Below are positions 41,889 to 49,151 of a stretch of 49,314 nt of DNA, in pieces. This DNA comes from an uncultured Kiloniella sp. (GTDB lineage Bacteria > Pseudomonadota > Alphaproteobacteria > Kiloniellales > Kiloniellaceae). The DNA lies in the NCBI RefSeq assembly GCF_937128705.1, contig NZ_CAKZMP010000081.1, forward strand, positions 1 through 49,314, given 5' to 3'. The first letter of the stretch is position 1. Every line of letters starts with the position of its first letter. A program made the position numbers and the translations under genes. A model generated the notes under the pieces. That model had not been told where the DNA came from. It was given only the letters and a program-made list of their open reading frames with translations, and ran no database searches.

Positions 41889-42095
41889 ATGTATATTCCG
41901 CCTATCTACACACGGACGGGAACAATCATTACCCCTGAACTCCGCGCGGACCGGGGGCCAGCCTTTAAGCCTGCGACAGCCGACACAATAGAAGTACAGA
42001 AAATCAAAACCATAAATCCTGATAATTCTGGTAGTCAAAAATTACTCGCGCCGCCTACGGATGGCAGAGGAAGTCGAGTTGATATTTTGGTTTAG
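41889..42095 (+). CDS. Small protein of unknown function
   Basis: It has 68 residues beginning MYIPPIYTRTGTIITPELRA. It is soluble, Pro/Thr-rich and without Cys, signal peptide or membrane helix; the end reads GRGSRVDILV. The ATG has only a weak AGG upstream. A 16-base-pair hairpin terminator follows 105 bases after the stop and would suit this gene. Amino acid usage is protein-like rather than random, and its GC content rises against the AT-rich upstream stretch. I do not recognise a family. Confidence 0.55.
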   Translation: MYIPPIYTRTGTIITPELRADRGPAFKPATADTIEVQKIKTINPDNSGSQKLLAPPTDGRGSRVDILV

Positions 42096-42200
42096 ATATA
42101 AGAGATCAGGATTTAAGCCTGTCCCGACTTAATAACGCAATCCAGGATACTTTAAACAAGGCTTGTTAGGCACCAAACTTAGACAAAACACCGGCCCAGA

Positions 42201-42241
42201 CATAACAAAAGCGCGGTCAAACGATCCGCGCTTTTGTTATG
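42201..42241. terminator. Bidirectional terminator with 16-bp perfect stem
   Basis: CATAACAAAAGCGCGG and CCGCGCTTTTGTTATG pair perfectly around a 9-base loop, with A and T tracts placed to terminate in both directions. It lies between the rightward 41889 gene and the leftward zinc-ribbon gene. Confidence 0.9.
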
Positions 42242-42263
42242 TGTCATTCTTTGCAACAGCTTA

Positions 42264-42428
42264 TTAGGCCGCAATACCTTCCCGCCAAGCGGTAGAAGAT
42301 TTGCATGTCTTGCAAATGCGTTCGCCAGGCCATTCGCTCACGAACTTTTCCCGACACTTCAGACAACTACGTTTTTTCTTTTCATACACCCGGTCAGAAA
42401 CCGGCTTTGTATTGGACTGATCGCTCAT
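42264..42428 (-). CDS. 54-residue zinc-ribbon protein
   Basis: A short gene, MSDQSNTKPVSDRVYEKK to WREGIAA, 54 residues. It has two CxxC pairs, RSCLKCREK and RICKTCKSS, 13 residues apart, which should bind one zinc in a ribbon, surrounded by basic residues. An excellent binding site CGGAGGG lies 5 bases before the ATG and a strong terminator follows the stop, so I regard it as real. Possible roles are nucleic-acid binding or an accessory role in transcription or translation; nothing nearby decides. Confidence 0.82.
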   Translation of the reverse strand: MSDQSNTKPVSDRVYEKKKRSCLKCREKFVSEWPGERICKTCKSSTAWREGIAA

Positions 42429-42836
42429 TAATCCCTCCGTAGGATCCGGTAACTTAATAACCTCAAGAACCGTAGTCCTAGGTAAATAGATAATTAGTTA
42501 AGTTCTTCTGCAGAAAAAAACAGAAGAAAAGGTCTCCAAAGCTCGTCAAGAGCCATCACTATCTGACACCCTATGGACAAATGCACAGTAGACAGAACTA
42601 TTTAAAATCATAAAATAGCACTATATCTATACATTTTGTATAGCGTCTCAAATTGTGGCGATTCCGACAGTCGACTACATAGAGACTTATGTAGTAAGAA
42701 ACGGAACGGAGACTCAAACAAAGGCACTTTGTGCATTGCACAAGTATTAAATAATGTAAGTGAGAAAAAAAATCAACTGCCGTTGTGTGAAATTTGACGA
42801 TGTCAACGTATTTTTCCGTCGTTTTTTTGTAATATA
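42429..42836. other. Intergenic region, no gene seen
   Basis: About 410 bases between two leftward genes. It is AT-rich, with no open frame having a convincing start; it presumably holds the promoter of the zinc-ribbon gene. Confidence 0.5.
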
Positions 42837-43220
42837 TTATTCCACAACGAAAGGTTTTACCTGCCCTCCATAGCCATGCACGCTATCATGAGCACGTATA
42901 AAAACTTTTTTTACACCTTTGGGAATCTCAACGCCAGATAAAGATCTGGTAAAGGGTTGCTCATTTTCATGAGGATGATGAAGCACGCGTGTTGCTAAAA
43001 TGGTTTCGTCTTCGGTGATGACCTCCCAACGATTAGCATAGTGATCCCAACCTGTGTCATCGTGACGCACTGTCACATCAAAGCGCCAACCACGATCGCC
43101 ATCCTTGTAACCTTTAACATTAATAACATCTGCCTCGCCTGCAACCACAGGATTCAAAAAAGAAAAAAGCAATATAAGAGGCAACAGTATATAACGGATA
43201 ATGGCAGAAATTTTTTGCAT
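42837..43220 (-). CDS. Conserved exported protein, unknown function
   Basis: It has 127 residues from the ATG at 43220, which has GGGGA upstream; an ATG ten codons earlier is less likely. A signal peptide (MQKISAIIRYILLPLILLFS...VVAGEA, cleavage near 27) leads to a compact beta-rich domain with GWRFDVTVRHDDTGWDHYANRW and VLHHPHENEQPFTRSLSGVEIPKG, then AHDSVHGYGG. Several His and Trp residues recall metal- or ligand-binding exported domains. Such proteins occur in alphaproteobacteria as uncharacterised periplasmic proteins. I know of no assigned function. Confidence 0.82.
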   Translation of the reverse strand: MQKISAIIRYILLPLILLFSFLNPVVAGEADVINVKGYKDGDRGWRFDVTVRHDDTGWDHYANRWEVITEDETILATRVLHHPHENEQPFTRSLSGVEIPKGVKKVFIRAHDSVHGYGGQVKPFVVE

Positions 43221-43264
43221 AACGTCCCCAAGAAGAATTCTATCAAACAATAACAGTTCGCTAT

Positions 43265-43489
43265 CTATAACAGAGGTAATGCAGTAATGCTTTTCACAAC
43301 CCGGTGAGTTTTATGAAATACAAAACCACAGATGAGAATCCAGTCACCGCCATCAAGCATTACCAAATTCAACTTTGCCCCACACCTTACCCTTTCGGAG
43401 TCTAGGCGATATACATCAGGAATAAAATGCTCTTGGGCGAAACAAAACGTGAATACACTATCATCTGGAACTTGCCTTAGCCTGATCAT
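43265..43489 (-). CDS. Possible small protein, unknown
   Basis: A frame of 74 residues from an ATG at 43489 (MIRLRQVPDDSVFTFCFAQ...). It fills the gap between the exported protein gene and parE and reads like protein (KLNLVMLDGGDWILICGFVFH), with balanced composition. The frame, however, continues upstream antisense into parE, and the only binding-site-like sequence (GGGAAC) is far from the ATG. No family is recognised. It may be chance coding. Confidence 0.35.
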   Translation of the reverse strand: MIRLRQVPDDSVFTFCFAQEHFIPDVYRLDSERVRCGAKLNLVMLDGGDWILICGFVFHKTHRVVKSITALPLL

Positions 43490-43506
43490 CAACACATAAT
43501 GTTCCC

Positions 43507-45498
43507 ATGTCAGATCTATTTCAGTCAGCCCCCACAAATGAAACCACGGTTGATTATTCAGCCAAGGATATTCAAGTTCTCGAAGGTTTAGAACCTGTTC
43601 GGCATCGCCCCGGTATGTATATCGGCGGCAATGATGAACGCGCCATGCATCATCTTGTTGCAGAGGTTCTTGATAATGCCATGGATGAGGCAGTAGCAGG
43701 CCATGCGACACGAATCGATATTGAACTTGGTCTGGATAACCATATAACAATCAAAGACAACGGACGTGGCATTCCCGTCGATGCTCATCCAAAATATACG
43801 GACAAATCTGCACTGGAAGTCATCCTGACCACCCTGCACTCTGGTGCCAAGTTTACACAGGATGCCTATGCAACATCCGGCGGCCTTCATGGCGTAGGTG
43901 TTTCCGTCGTAAATGCTCTGTCTGATGCCATGTATGTTGAAGTCGCAAGAGATCGACAGCTTTACCGACAGGAATACAGCAAAGGTCATCCGCAAACTAA
44001 GCTGGAGTTGATTGGCAAAACCAACAATCGACGCGGAACGACAATTTCATTCCACCCGGACGCCGAAATTTTTGAGCCCGGTTGTAAATTCCAACCCGCC
44101 CGTCTCTACAAGATGACGCGATCAAAGGCCTACCTTTACAAAGGCGTTCAAATCCGTTGGACATGTGAACCTTCCCTTGTCGAGGGTAGTAATATTCCCC
44201 CAAGCGAAGTGATCCACTTCCCAAACGGCTTGAAAGATTTTATTGATTCACAGCTTGGCGAACGCCCTGCCCTAACATCTGAATCCTTTGCTGGTGAAGC
44301 TGAATTTTCTGATGGTCAGGGACGTGCGGAATGGGCCATTTGCTGGCCCCGAGACGAACAAGGCTTCGTCAATTCCTATTGTAATACAATCCCGACACCT
44401 GATGGCGGCAGCCATGAAAGTGGTATGCGCTCTGGCCTCCTAAAAGGTCTCAAGGCATACGGAGAACTTACAGGAATCAAAAAAGCGGCCCAAATTACAG
44501 GCGATGATCTTCTGAACGGCAGTATTTCCGTTCTCTCCGTCTTTATCAGGGACCCGCAATTTCAGGGACAAACCAAAGATAGACTCGCCACCCCTCTTGC
44601 TGCCAAATTAACCGAAGCAACTATTAAAGATCACTTTGATCTTTGGTTGGCCAGTAATCCTGAAAGTTCCAGACTTTTACTGGAACGTATTATAGAGCGC
44701 AGTGAAGATCGGTTAAGAAGAAGACAAGATAAAGAAACAAGTCGGAAAACTGCGACGCGTAAAGTTCGCTTACCCGGAAAGCTTGCCGACTGTAGTAGCA
44801 ACAGATCAAACGATACTGAAATCTTCTTGGTAGAGGGCGATTCAGCTGGTGGCTCTGCCAAGCAAGCACGTGATAGAAAAACACAGGCGATTCTTCCCCT
44901 TCGTGGAAAAATTCTAAACGTAGCCTCTGCAACAGCGGACAAAATCAAAGCAAACCAAGAGATCGCAGATATTAGCTTGGCACTAGGCTGTGGCACCAAA
45001 GGCCAGTTCGATAAAGACAAGCTTCGTTACGAACGCGTCATAATCATGACGGATGCCGACGTTGATGGTGCTCATATTGCTTCGTTGCTGATGACTTTCT
45101 TTTATCAGGAAATGCCAGGTCTGATCGAAAGCGGTCATCTCTTTCTGGCAATGCCACCGCTTTATCGTCTTACACAAGGCAGTAAAACGGTCTATGCCAT
45201 GGATGACGAGCATCGACTTGAACTGGAAAAAACTGAACTGACTGGACGCGCGAAAATCGAAGTCAGTCGCTTTAAAGGTCTTGGTGAAATGCCACCTCGA
45301 CAACTTAAAGAAACAACAATGGACCCATCCAAAAGAGTCCTCTTGCGCGTTACCGTTCATCACAATGATGATTTTGATCCTGCCGAAAGCCAAAGAGCCG
45401 CAGCGGACAGAGTAAATTGCCTAATGGGTAAGAAACCGGAACTACGGTTTAACTTTATCCAGGACAACGCAAAGTTCGTTTCAGATATCGATATCTGA
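43507..45498 (+). CDS. parE: DNA topoisomerase IV subunit B
   Basis: This is the ATPase subunit of topoisomerase IV, which unlinks daughter chromosomes with ParC. It has 663 residues. The GHKL ATPase shows EVLDNAMDEAVAGH, IKDNGRGIPVD and SGGLHGVGVSVVNALS (about 55-135). The TOPRIM domain shows EGDSAGGSAKQARDRKTQAILPLRGKILNV (about 445-475) and ADVDGAHIASLL. The Pro-Leu-Arg-Gly-Lys and C-terminal RFKGLGEMPPRQLKETTMDP are typical. Lack of the GyrB insertion and overall length favour ParE over GyrB. It is monocistronic, with a very long hairpin after the stop. Confidence 0.95.
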   Translation: MSDLFQSAPTNETTVDYSAKDIQVLEGLEPVRHRPGMYIGGNDERAMHHLVAEVLDNAMDEAVAGHATRIDIELGLDNHITIKDNGRGIPVDAHPKYTDKSALEVILTTLHSGAKFTQDAYATSGGLHGVGVSVVNALSDAMYVEVARDRQLYRQEYSKGHPQTKLELIGKTNNRRGTTISFHPDAEIFEPGCKFQPARLYKMTRSKAYLYKGVQIRWTCEPSLVEGSNIPPSEVIHFPNGLKDFIDSQLGERPALTSESFAGEAEFSDGQGRAEWAICWPRDEQGFVNSYCNTIPTPDGGSHESGMRSGLLKGLKAYGELTGIKKAAQITGDDLLNGSISVLSVFIRDPQFQGQTKDRLATPLAAKLTEATIKDHFDLWLASNPESSRLLLERIIERSEDRLRRRQDKETSRKTATRKVRLPGKLADCSSNRSNDTEIFLVEGDSAGGSAKQARDRKTQAILPLRGKILNVASATADKIKANQEIADISLALGCGTKGQFDKDKLRYERVIIMTDADVDGAHIASLLMTFFYQEMPGLIESGHLFLAMPPLYRLTQGSKTVYAMDDEHRLELEKTELTGRAKIEVSRFKGLGEMPPRQLKETTMDPSKRVLLRVTVHHNDDFDPAESQRAAADRVNCLMGKKPELRFNFIQDNAKFVSDIDI

Positions 45499-45509
45499 TA
45501 TAAACCAAG

Positions 45510-45577
45510 CCATAATTCAAATAAAAAAAGCACTGCCATTCATCTCGATGGCAGTGCTTTTTTTATTTGAATTATGG
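45510..45577 (+). terminator. Very long hairpin after parE
   Basis: Arms of about 30 bases (45510-45539 and 45548-45577) pair perfectly around an 8-base loop. The stem has GCACTGCCAT at the tip, a run of A/T and then CAAAT/ATTTG below. The inner GC stem plus T run is a good terminator for parE; the extra 19 base pairs of A/T stem are beyond what a terminator needs. Confidence 0.88.
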
Positions 45578-45707
45578 TTGGCTCAATATGCGATAATCCC
45601 GACTTTGCCCCTTTTTTGTCACAAAGCCCCACCCTTTGGGCATAAAGCCGCGAGATAAGAATACAAAGAAACAAAACAACTTTATTCTTAGATGACAGGG
45701 CAGCGGC

Positions 45708-47978
45708 ATGCTGAAAACAATCACACAGAAACAATTAAACTTTTCGATTAAACAACAATTTATCAGGGGGCTATTGGCTGCCTCTATAATTGTTATGGGC
45801 ATAGGTCCCTCGGTTGCAAATGGACTGGTGTCCCCAAATGACATGAAAAGAGGCTCGTTGTTATTGAAAACAACGGAAGCCGGTAAAATGGTCGAAGCCA
45901 TTCAGCTTGCAACCAATGTAGAGATTGACATCAACGGACCGATTGCCCGAACGAAAGTCACCCAACGCTTTAGAAACCCTTCTGATGGCTGGGTTGAAGG
46001 AACCTATGTTTTTCCTCTTCCTGAAACATCAGCTGTAGATACACTCAAAATGCAAATCGGTGATCGTTTCATCGAAGGCATTATCAAGCCCAAAGAAGAG
46101 GCTCGAAAAATTTATGATGACGCCAAAAGAGAAGGCAAAAAAGCCAGTTTGGTTGAACAGTTACGCCCCAATCTCTTTACCAACTCGGTCGCAAATATAG
46201 GGCCGCAAGAAATCATCGTTGTACAGATTGAATATCAAGAAACGGTCAGGCAATCGAATGGTCTTTTCTCGCTCCGTTTCCCAATGGTTGCAGCCCCCCG
46301 CTACAACCCAAAGCCACGCATTGTCGAAAGTGTAAATTTTGAGAATGATGAACAGTGGGGAACAGTAAAAGATTCCGTTCCGGATCGTGAAGAGATAACG
46401 TCTCCAGTAATAAATCCGGCAAGACAAGCACAAAGCAATCCGGTGTCTTTGAATGTCAACTTGGCTTCCGGCTTCCCCATTGCTGAAATCAAAAGCCCGT
46501 TCCACAACATTATTACAGACTATAAATCCAAAGATCAGGTTGAAGTCTCTCTCAGTGATCAAGTCGTCCCTGCAGATCGCGATTTTGAACTAAACTGGAA
46601 AGCCGAACCAAAAAAATCTCCCCGCGTAGCCCTATTTAAGGAAACAATTGGTCAAGATGACTATTTCCTTGCCTTTGTTACTCCCCCCAAACTGGCTCAA
46701 CTTGCTCAGGATGAAATAACAACACCAGACAGGGAAGTTATCTTTGTTATTGATAACTCAGGCTCTATGGCTGGCCCTTCTATGAGACAGGCAAAGGAAA
46801 GCTTGCTTTTAGCTCTTGCAAAGTTGAGCGATCAGGATCGCTTTAACGTCATAAGATTCGATGACACCTACGAAGTCCTTTTCCCTTCAGCTCTTGAAGC
46901 CAATACTGGCAATCTTGATATCGCAAAAAGATTTGTCTCATCTCTCGAAGCTGATGGCGGAACAGAAATGTTACCTGCGCTGGAAGCCGCCTTGGAAGAC
47001 CAAACCCCGCACGAAAAATCGACTTTACGCCAGATTGTATTCTTGACGGATGGTGCCATTGGCAATGAAAAACAAATGTTTGATACCATTGTAAAAAAAC
47101 GTGGTCGTTCCAGAATCTTTACCGTCGGTATTGGTTCTGCCCCCAACAGTCACTTTATGAACCGCGCATCCAGCTACGGCAAAGGAACCTTTACCCATAT
47201 CGGATCAGAACAACAAGTCAGATCCCGTATGAACGAACTATTTACAAAGCTTGAAACCCCGGTGTTAACCGATCTTCAGGCAAACTGGCCAGAAAGTAAT
47301 CAACCCGAGAAAAACAATGTAGAAATGAGCCCACGTCACCTCCCCGATCTCTACAGTGGTGAGCCCGTCGTTATCTTGGCTAAAGCCAAAAATACGGTTC
47401 GATCAGTCAAAGAAACACTGGATGTTTCTGGCCAGTTCTCAAACCAACCCTGGACAATTAAATTACCGCTCCACAAAGCACAGCAAGGCAATGGTATTGG
47501 CAAACTATGGGGCAGAAAGAGAATTTCAGAAATAGAAGGACAGTACTTTCAGGCCGATAATTGGAATGTGCTTGATCAATACATACTCAATACAGCTATG
47601 AAATACGGCCTAATCAGCAAAATGACGAGCCTTGTCGCAGTTGATATCACCCCGACGCGGCCAACTGGTACAGATTACAATAGTCAGAAGATAGCGTTAA
47701 ACCTTCCTGCTGGTTGGGATTTTGAGAAAGTCTTTGGGCCTGATTACACTTCGGCTCCAGAACAACTTGAAAATGCCAGCATTTCATCCCTGCATGCCTT
47801 AGCTGCAAGTGATACCCCCTTGGCAAATCTAGCCTCTGCAAAAGCTAAATCCATTCCCTTACCTGCAACAGCAACAACAGCGGAATTAAAAATCATTCTT
47901 GGTATTCTTCTGTTACTGGCAACGGTATTCTTTATGCTGGTCTCCCGTAAAATGCTTCTAAATGGACAGCGTCCATAG
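45708..47978 (+). CDS. Marine proteobacterial sortase target protein, VIT and VWA domains
   Basis: This is an envelope protein of 756 residues. Order of parts: signal peptide (about 1-38), VIT domain (about 40-200, with VEGTYVFPLPETSAVDTLKM and LVEQLRPNLFTNSVANIGPQE), VWA domain (about 340-520) with a complete MIDAS start VFVIDNSGSM and LTDGAIGNE, a linker, and a C-terminal sorting signal: LPATAT (in PLPATATTAEL), a hydrophobic helix and basic SRKMLLNGQRP. The sorting signal fits the family recognised beside class GN sortases, usually the only sortase substrate in its genome. The sortase gene starts 2 bases after its stop, but is truncated here. Confidence 0.94.
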   Translation: MLKTITQKQLNFSIKQQFIRGLLAASIIVMGIGPSVANGLVSPNDMKRGSLLLKTTEAGKMVEAIQLATNVEIDINGPIARTKVTQRFRNPSDGWVEGTYVFPLPETSAVDTLKMQIGDRFIEGIIKPKEEARKIYDDAKREGKKASLVEQLRPNLFTNSVANIGPQEIIVVQIEYQETVRQSNGLFSLRFPMVAAPRYNPKPRIVESVNFENDEQWGTVKDSVPDREEITSPVINPARQAQSNPVSLNVNLASGFPIAEIKSPFHNIITDYKSKDQVEVSLSDQVVPADRDFELNWKAEPKKSPRVALFKETIGQDDYFLAFVTPPKLAQLAQDEITTPDREVIFVIDNSGSMAGPSMRQAKESLLLALAKLSDQDRFNVIRFDDTYEVLFPSALEANTGNLDIAKRFVSSLEADGGTEMLPALEAALEDQTPHEKSTLRQIVFLTDGAIGNEKQMFDTIVKKRGRSRIFTVGIGSAPNSHFMNRASSYGKGTFTHIGSEQQVRSRMNELFTKLETPVLTDLQANWPESNQPEKNNVEMSPRHLPDLYSGEPVVILAKAKNTVRSVKETLDVSGQFSNQPWTIKLPLHKAQQGNGIGKLWGRKRISEIEGQYFQADNWNVLDQYILNTAMKYGLISKMTSLVAVDITPTRPTGTDYNSQKIALNLPAGWDFEKVFGPDYTSAPEQLENASISSLHALAASDTPLANLASAKAKSIPLPATATTAELKIILGILLLLATVFFMLVSRKMLLNGQRP

Positions 47979-47980
47979 CC

Positions 47981-48353
47981 ATGAAAACCTCTAGTACTAT
48001 AAAGCCTACCTTACAAATACGAAGACCCTTTCAGAGGCCCCCTCAACATCTGGTAAGAGGAGTGAGAAAGCTCCTCTTACTCGCATTATTCATGGCTGGG
48101 TTTGCCCTGATCGGGGATGGTCTCTACATCAAATTAAAAGCCGTTCTGGCGCAACACCTGTTACAACAGGCCTGGCAGGAAACCTTAACCACCCAGACAC
48201 CACAAAGAGCATGGTCATGGGCCGATACATATCCTGTCGCAGAAATCAGCCTTCCCGATCTGGCTATAGATCCTGTAATCGCCTTACGCGGCAGTAGCGG
48301 CGAGGCCTTGGCATTCGCCCCCGGTCATTTGGAGAACACTGCCCGCCCCGGTC
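47981..48353 (+). pseudogene. Class GN sortase, 3' part lost
   Basis: The frame begins 2 bases after the VIT/VWA gene. It has a basic N-terminus, one membrane helix (about 29-48, LLLLALFMAGFALIGDGLY) and the family region WSWADTYPVAEISLPDLAIDPVIALRGSSGEALAFAPGHLENTARPGQ (about 85-124). Family members continue here into a Gly-rich stretch with His and later the catalytic TLxTC Cys and Arg. Instead, the frame reads unrelated sequence from about 48350 and stops at 48430 (149 codons in all). No other frame resumes the sortase, so this is a truncation and not a simple frameshift. It should be inactive. Confidence 0.82.
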
Positions 48354-48356
48354 AGC

Positions 48357-48509
48357 ATGTTCCTCAACCCCGCTGCCGCAATAGTCTATCCTCAGCCAGC
48401 CCAAGCAGTGCTGACGACTTACTGGGATGAGCCGGAGAAATTCGAGCAGATGAACCGTGAGTTGAAAAAGTTCATTCGCAAAGTCGAAGATGAAGGAATT
48501 CACGAGTAG
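48357..48509 (+). CDS. Small ORF at the element junction
   Basis: It has 50 residues, MFLNPAAAIVYPQPAQAVL to KVEDEGIHE. The second half is a charged helix (DEPEKFEQMNRELKKFIRK). The ATG lies within 10 bases of the point where sortase similarity ends, and there is no binding site, since upstream bases are sortase sequence. It may therefore be the remaining C-terminus of a longer phage protein whose start is at the other end of the element, rather than a complete gene. No family is recognised. Confidence 0.5.
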   Translation: MFLNPAAAIVYPQPAQAVLTTYWDEPEKFEQMNRELKKFIRKVEDEGIHE

Positions 48510-48533
48510 CGACCAAATAACGCGCATTGCGTG

Positions 48534-48542
48534 TGTTATAGT
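48534..48542 (+). promoter_or_regulatory. Extended -10 promoter element of the phage-like cluster
   Basis: TGTTATAGT matches the extended -10 pattern TGn-TATAAT with one mismatch. It lies 52 bases before the first well-supported small gene (48594), in the only sizeable gap of the cluster. No clear -35 is seen, which an extended -10 does not require. Confidence 0.5.
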
Positions 48543-48593
48543 AAAGTTGCCTAAATTTCAACCAGTGATACAATCAAGAAAACAGGAGGCGTT

Positions 48594-48797
48594 ATGAAAT
48601 CAATACTTGCAACTGCTATCAAAGCTGGACTGGTGTACATGATTCGAAATTATGCCGCCTCACTGGTGTTTGACATGATTGTTGAGCAGGCCGAAAAGCT
48701 CTCACGTCGCACTGATACTGACATCGACGATAAGGCTGTGGCCATGCTGAAAAACGACAAGAGCGACTTCATAGCAGCCATCAAGGGCAGAATCTAA
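48594..48797 (+). CDS. Small phage-like membrane protein
   Basis: It has 67 residues with AGGAGG 5 bases before the ATG. The N-terminal half (MKSILATAIKAGLVYMIRNYAASLVFDMIV) is a likely amphipathic or membrane helix, and the second half is charged and polar (SRRTDTDIDDKAVAMLKNDKSDF). Small virion-associated or accessory membrane proteins of tailless phages look like this, but I recognise no specific family and assign no function. Confidence 0.75.
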   Translation: MKSILATAIKAGLVYMIRNYAASLVFDMIVEQAEKLSRRTDTDIDDKAVAMLKNDKSDFIAAIKGRI

Positions 48798-48825
48798 TTA
48801 AAGCCAAACTTAAAGGTGTGGAATT

Positions 48826-49041
48826 ATGAGTTCAAAACTACTTAAAGATGCAACACAAGAAGAGCTTCTTGCTGAATTGATTGAGCGCTCTGGAGGTCTT
48901 AGTCAAGCTCCTGATACTATTCGCTATTGCAGTACCATGCGAGAAGCGCTAGTTGGGATTGGTTATGATGAAACAGCTAGTATTTTCTTAGATCAAGAAT
49001 CATACGAAGCGTTAGTTGATATTGTCGGGGCTGATAAATGA
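48826..49041 (+). CDS. Small phage-like soluble protein
   Basis: It has 71 residues (MSSKLLKDATQEELLAELIERSGGLSQ...). It is mostly helical and acidic, without Cys pairs or membrane segment. GGTGTGGAATT precedes the ATG, with a weak binding site 28 bases after the previous gene. Its stop overlaps the next start (ATGA at 49038-49041), so the two are likely translationally coupled. No family is recognised. Confidence 0.72.
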   Translation: MSSKLLKDATQEELLAELIERSGGLSQAPDTIRYCSTMREALVGIGYDETASIFLDQESYEALVDIVGADK

Positions 49042-49151
49042 AAACCAAAGCGAAAGCAACAAGTTACAAGCCGAAGAAGCCGAAGAAGAAAGCCAAAAAG
49101 GTCGCGGGCGGTTTTGACTACAACATCACAAAGCGACGGAAGTCAGCATGA
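49038..49151 (+). CDS. Very basic 37-residue protein
   Basis: MKTKAKATSYKPKKPKK... to NITKRRKSA has 16 Lys/Arg in 37 residues, no acidic residue except one Asp, and no hydrophobic segment, which suggests nucleic-acid or membrane-phosphate binding. Small phages carry comparable basic proteins for genome condensation or packaging. It overlaps the genes on both sides by 4 bases (ATGA), strong support that it is translated despite its size. Confidence 0.7.
   Translation: MKTKAKATSYKPKKPKKKAKKVAGGFDYNITKRRKSA

Noticed and set aside
48330-48370. dif-like XerCD site at the element junction
   Set aside because: The bases around the breakpoint are GC-rich and do not resemble the dif core.
48350-48430. 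Simple frameshift in the sortase gene
   Set aside because: None of the three frames after the break shows the expected sortase residues; the following sequence is a different kind of DNA.
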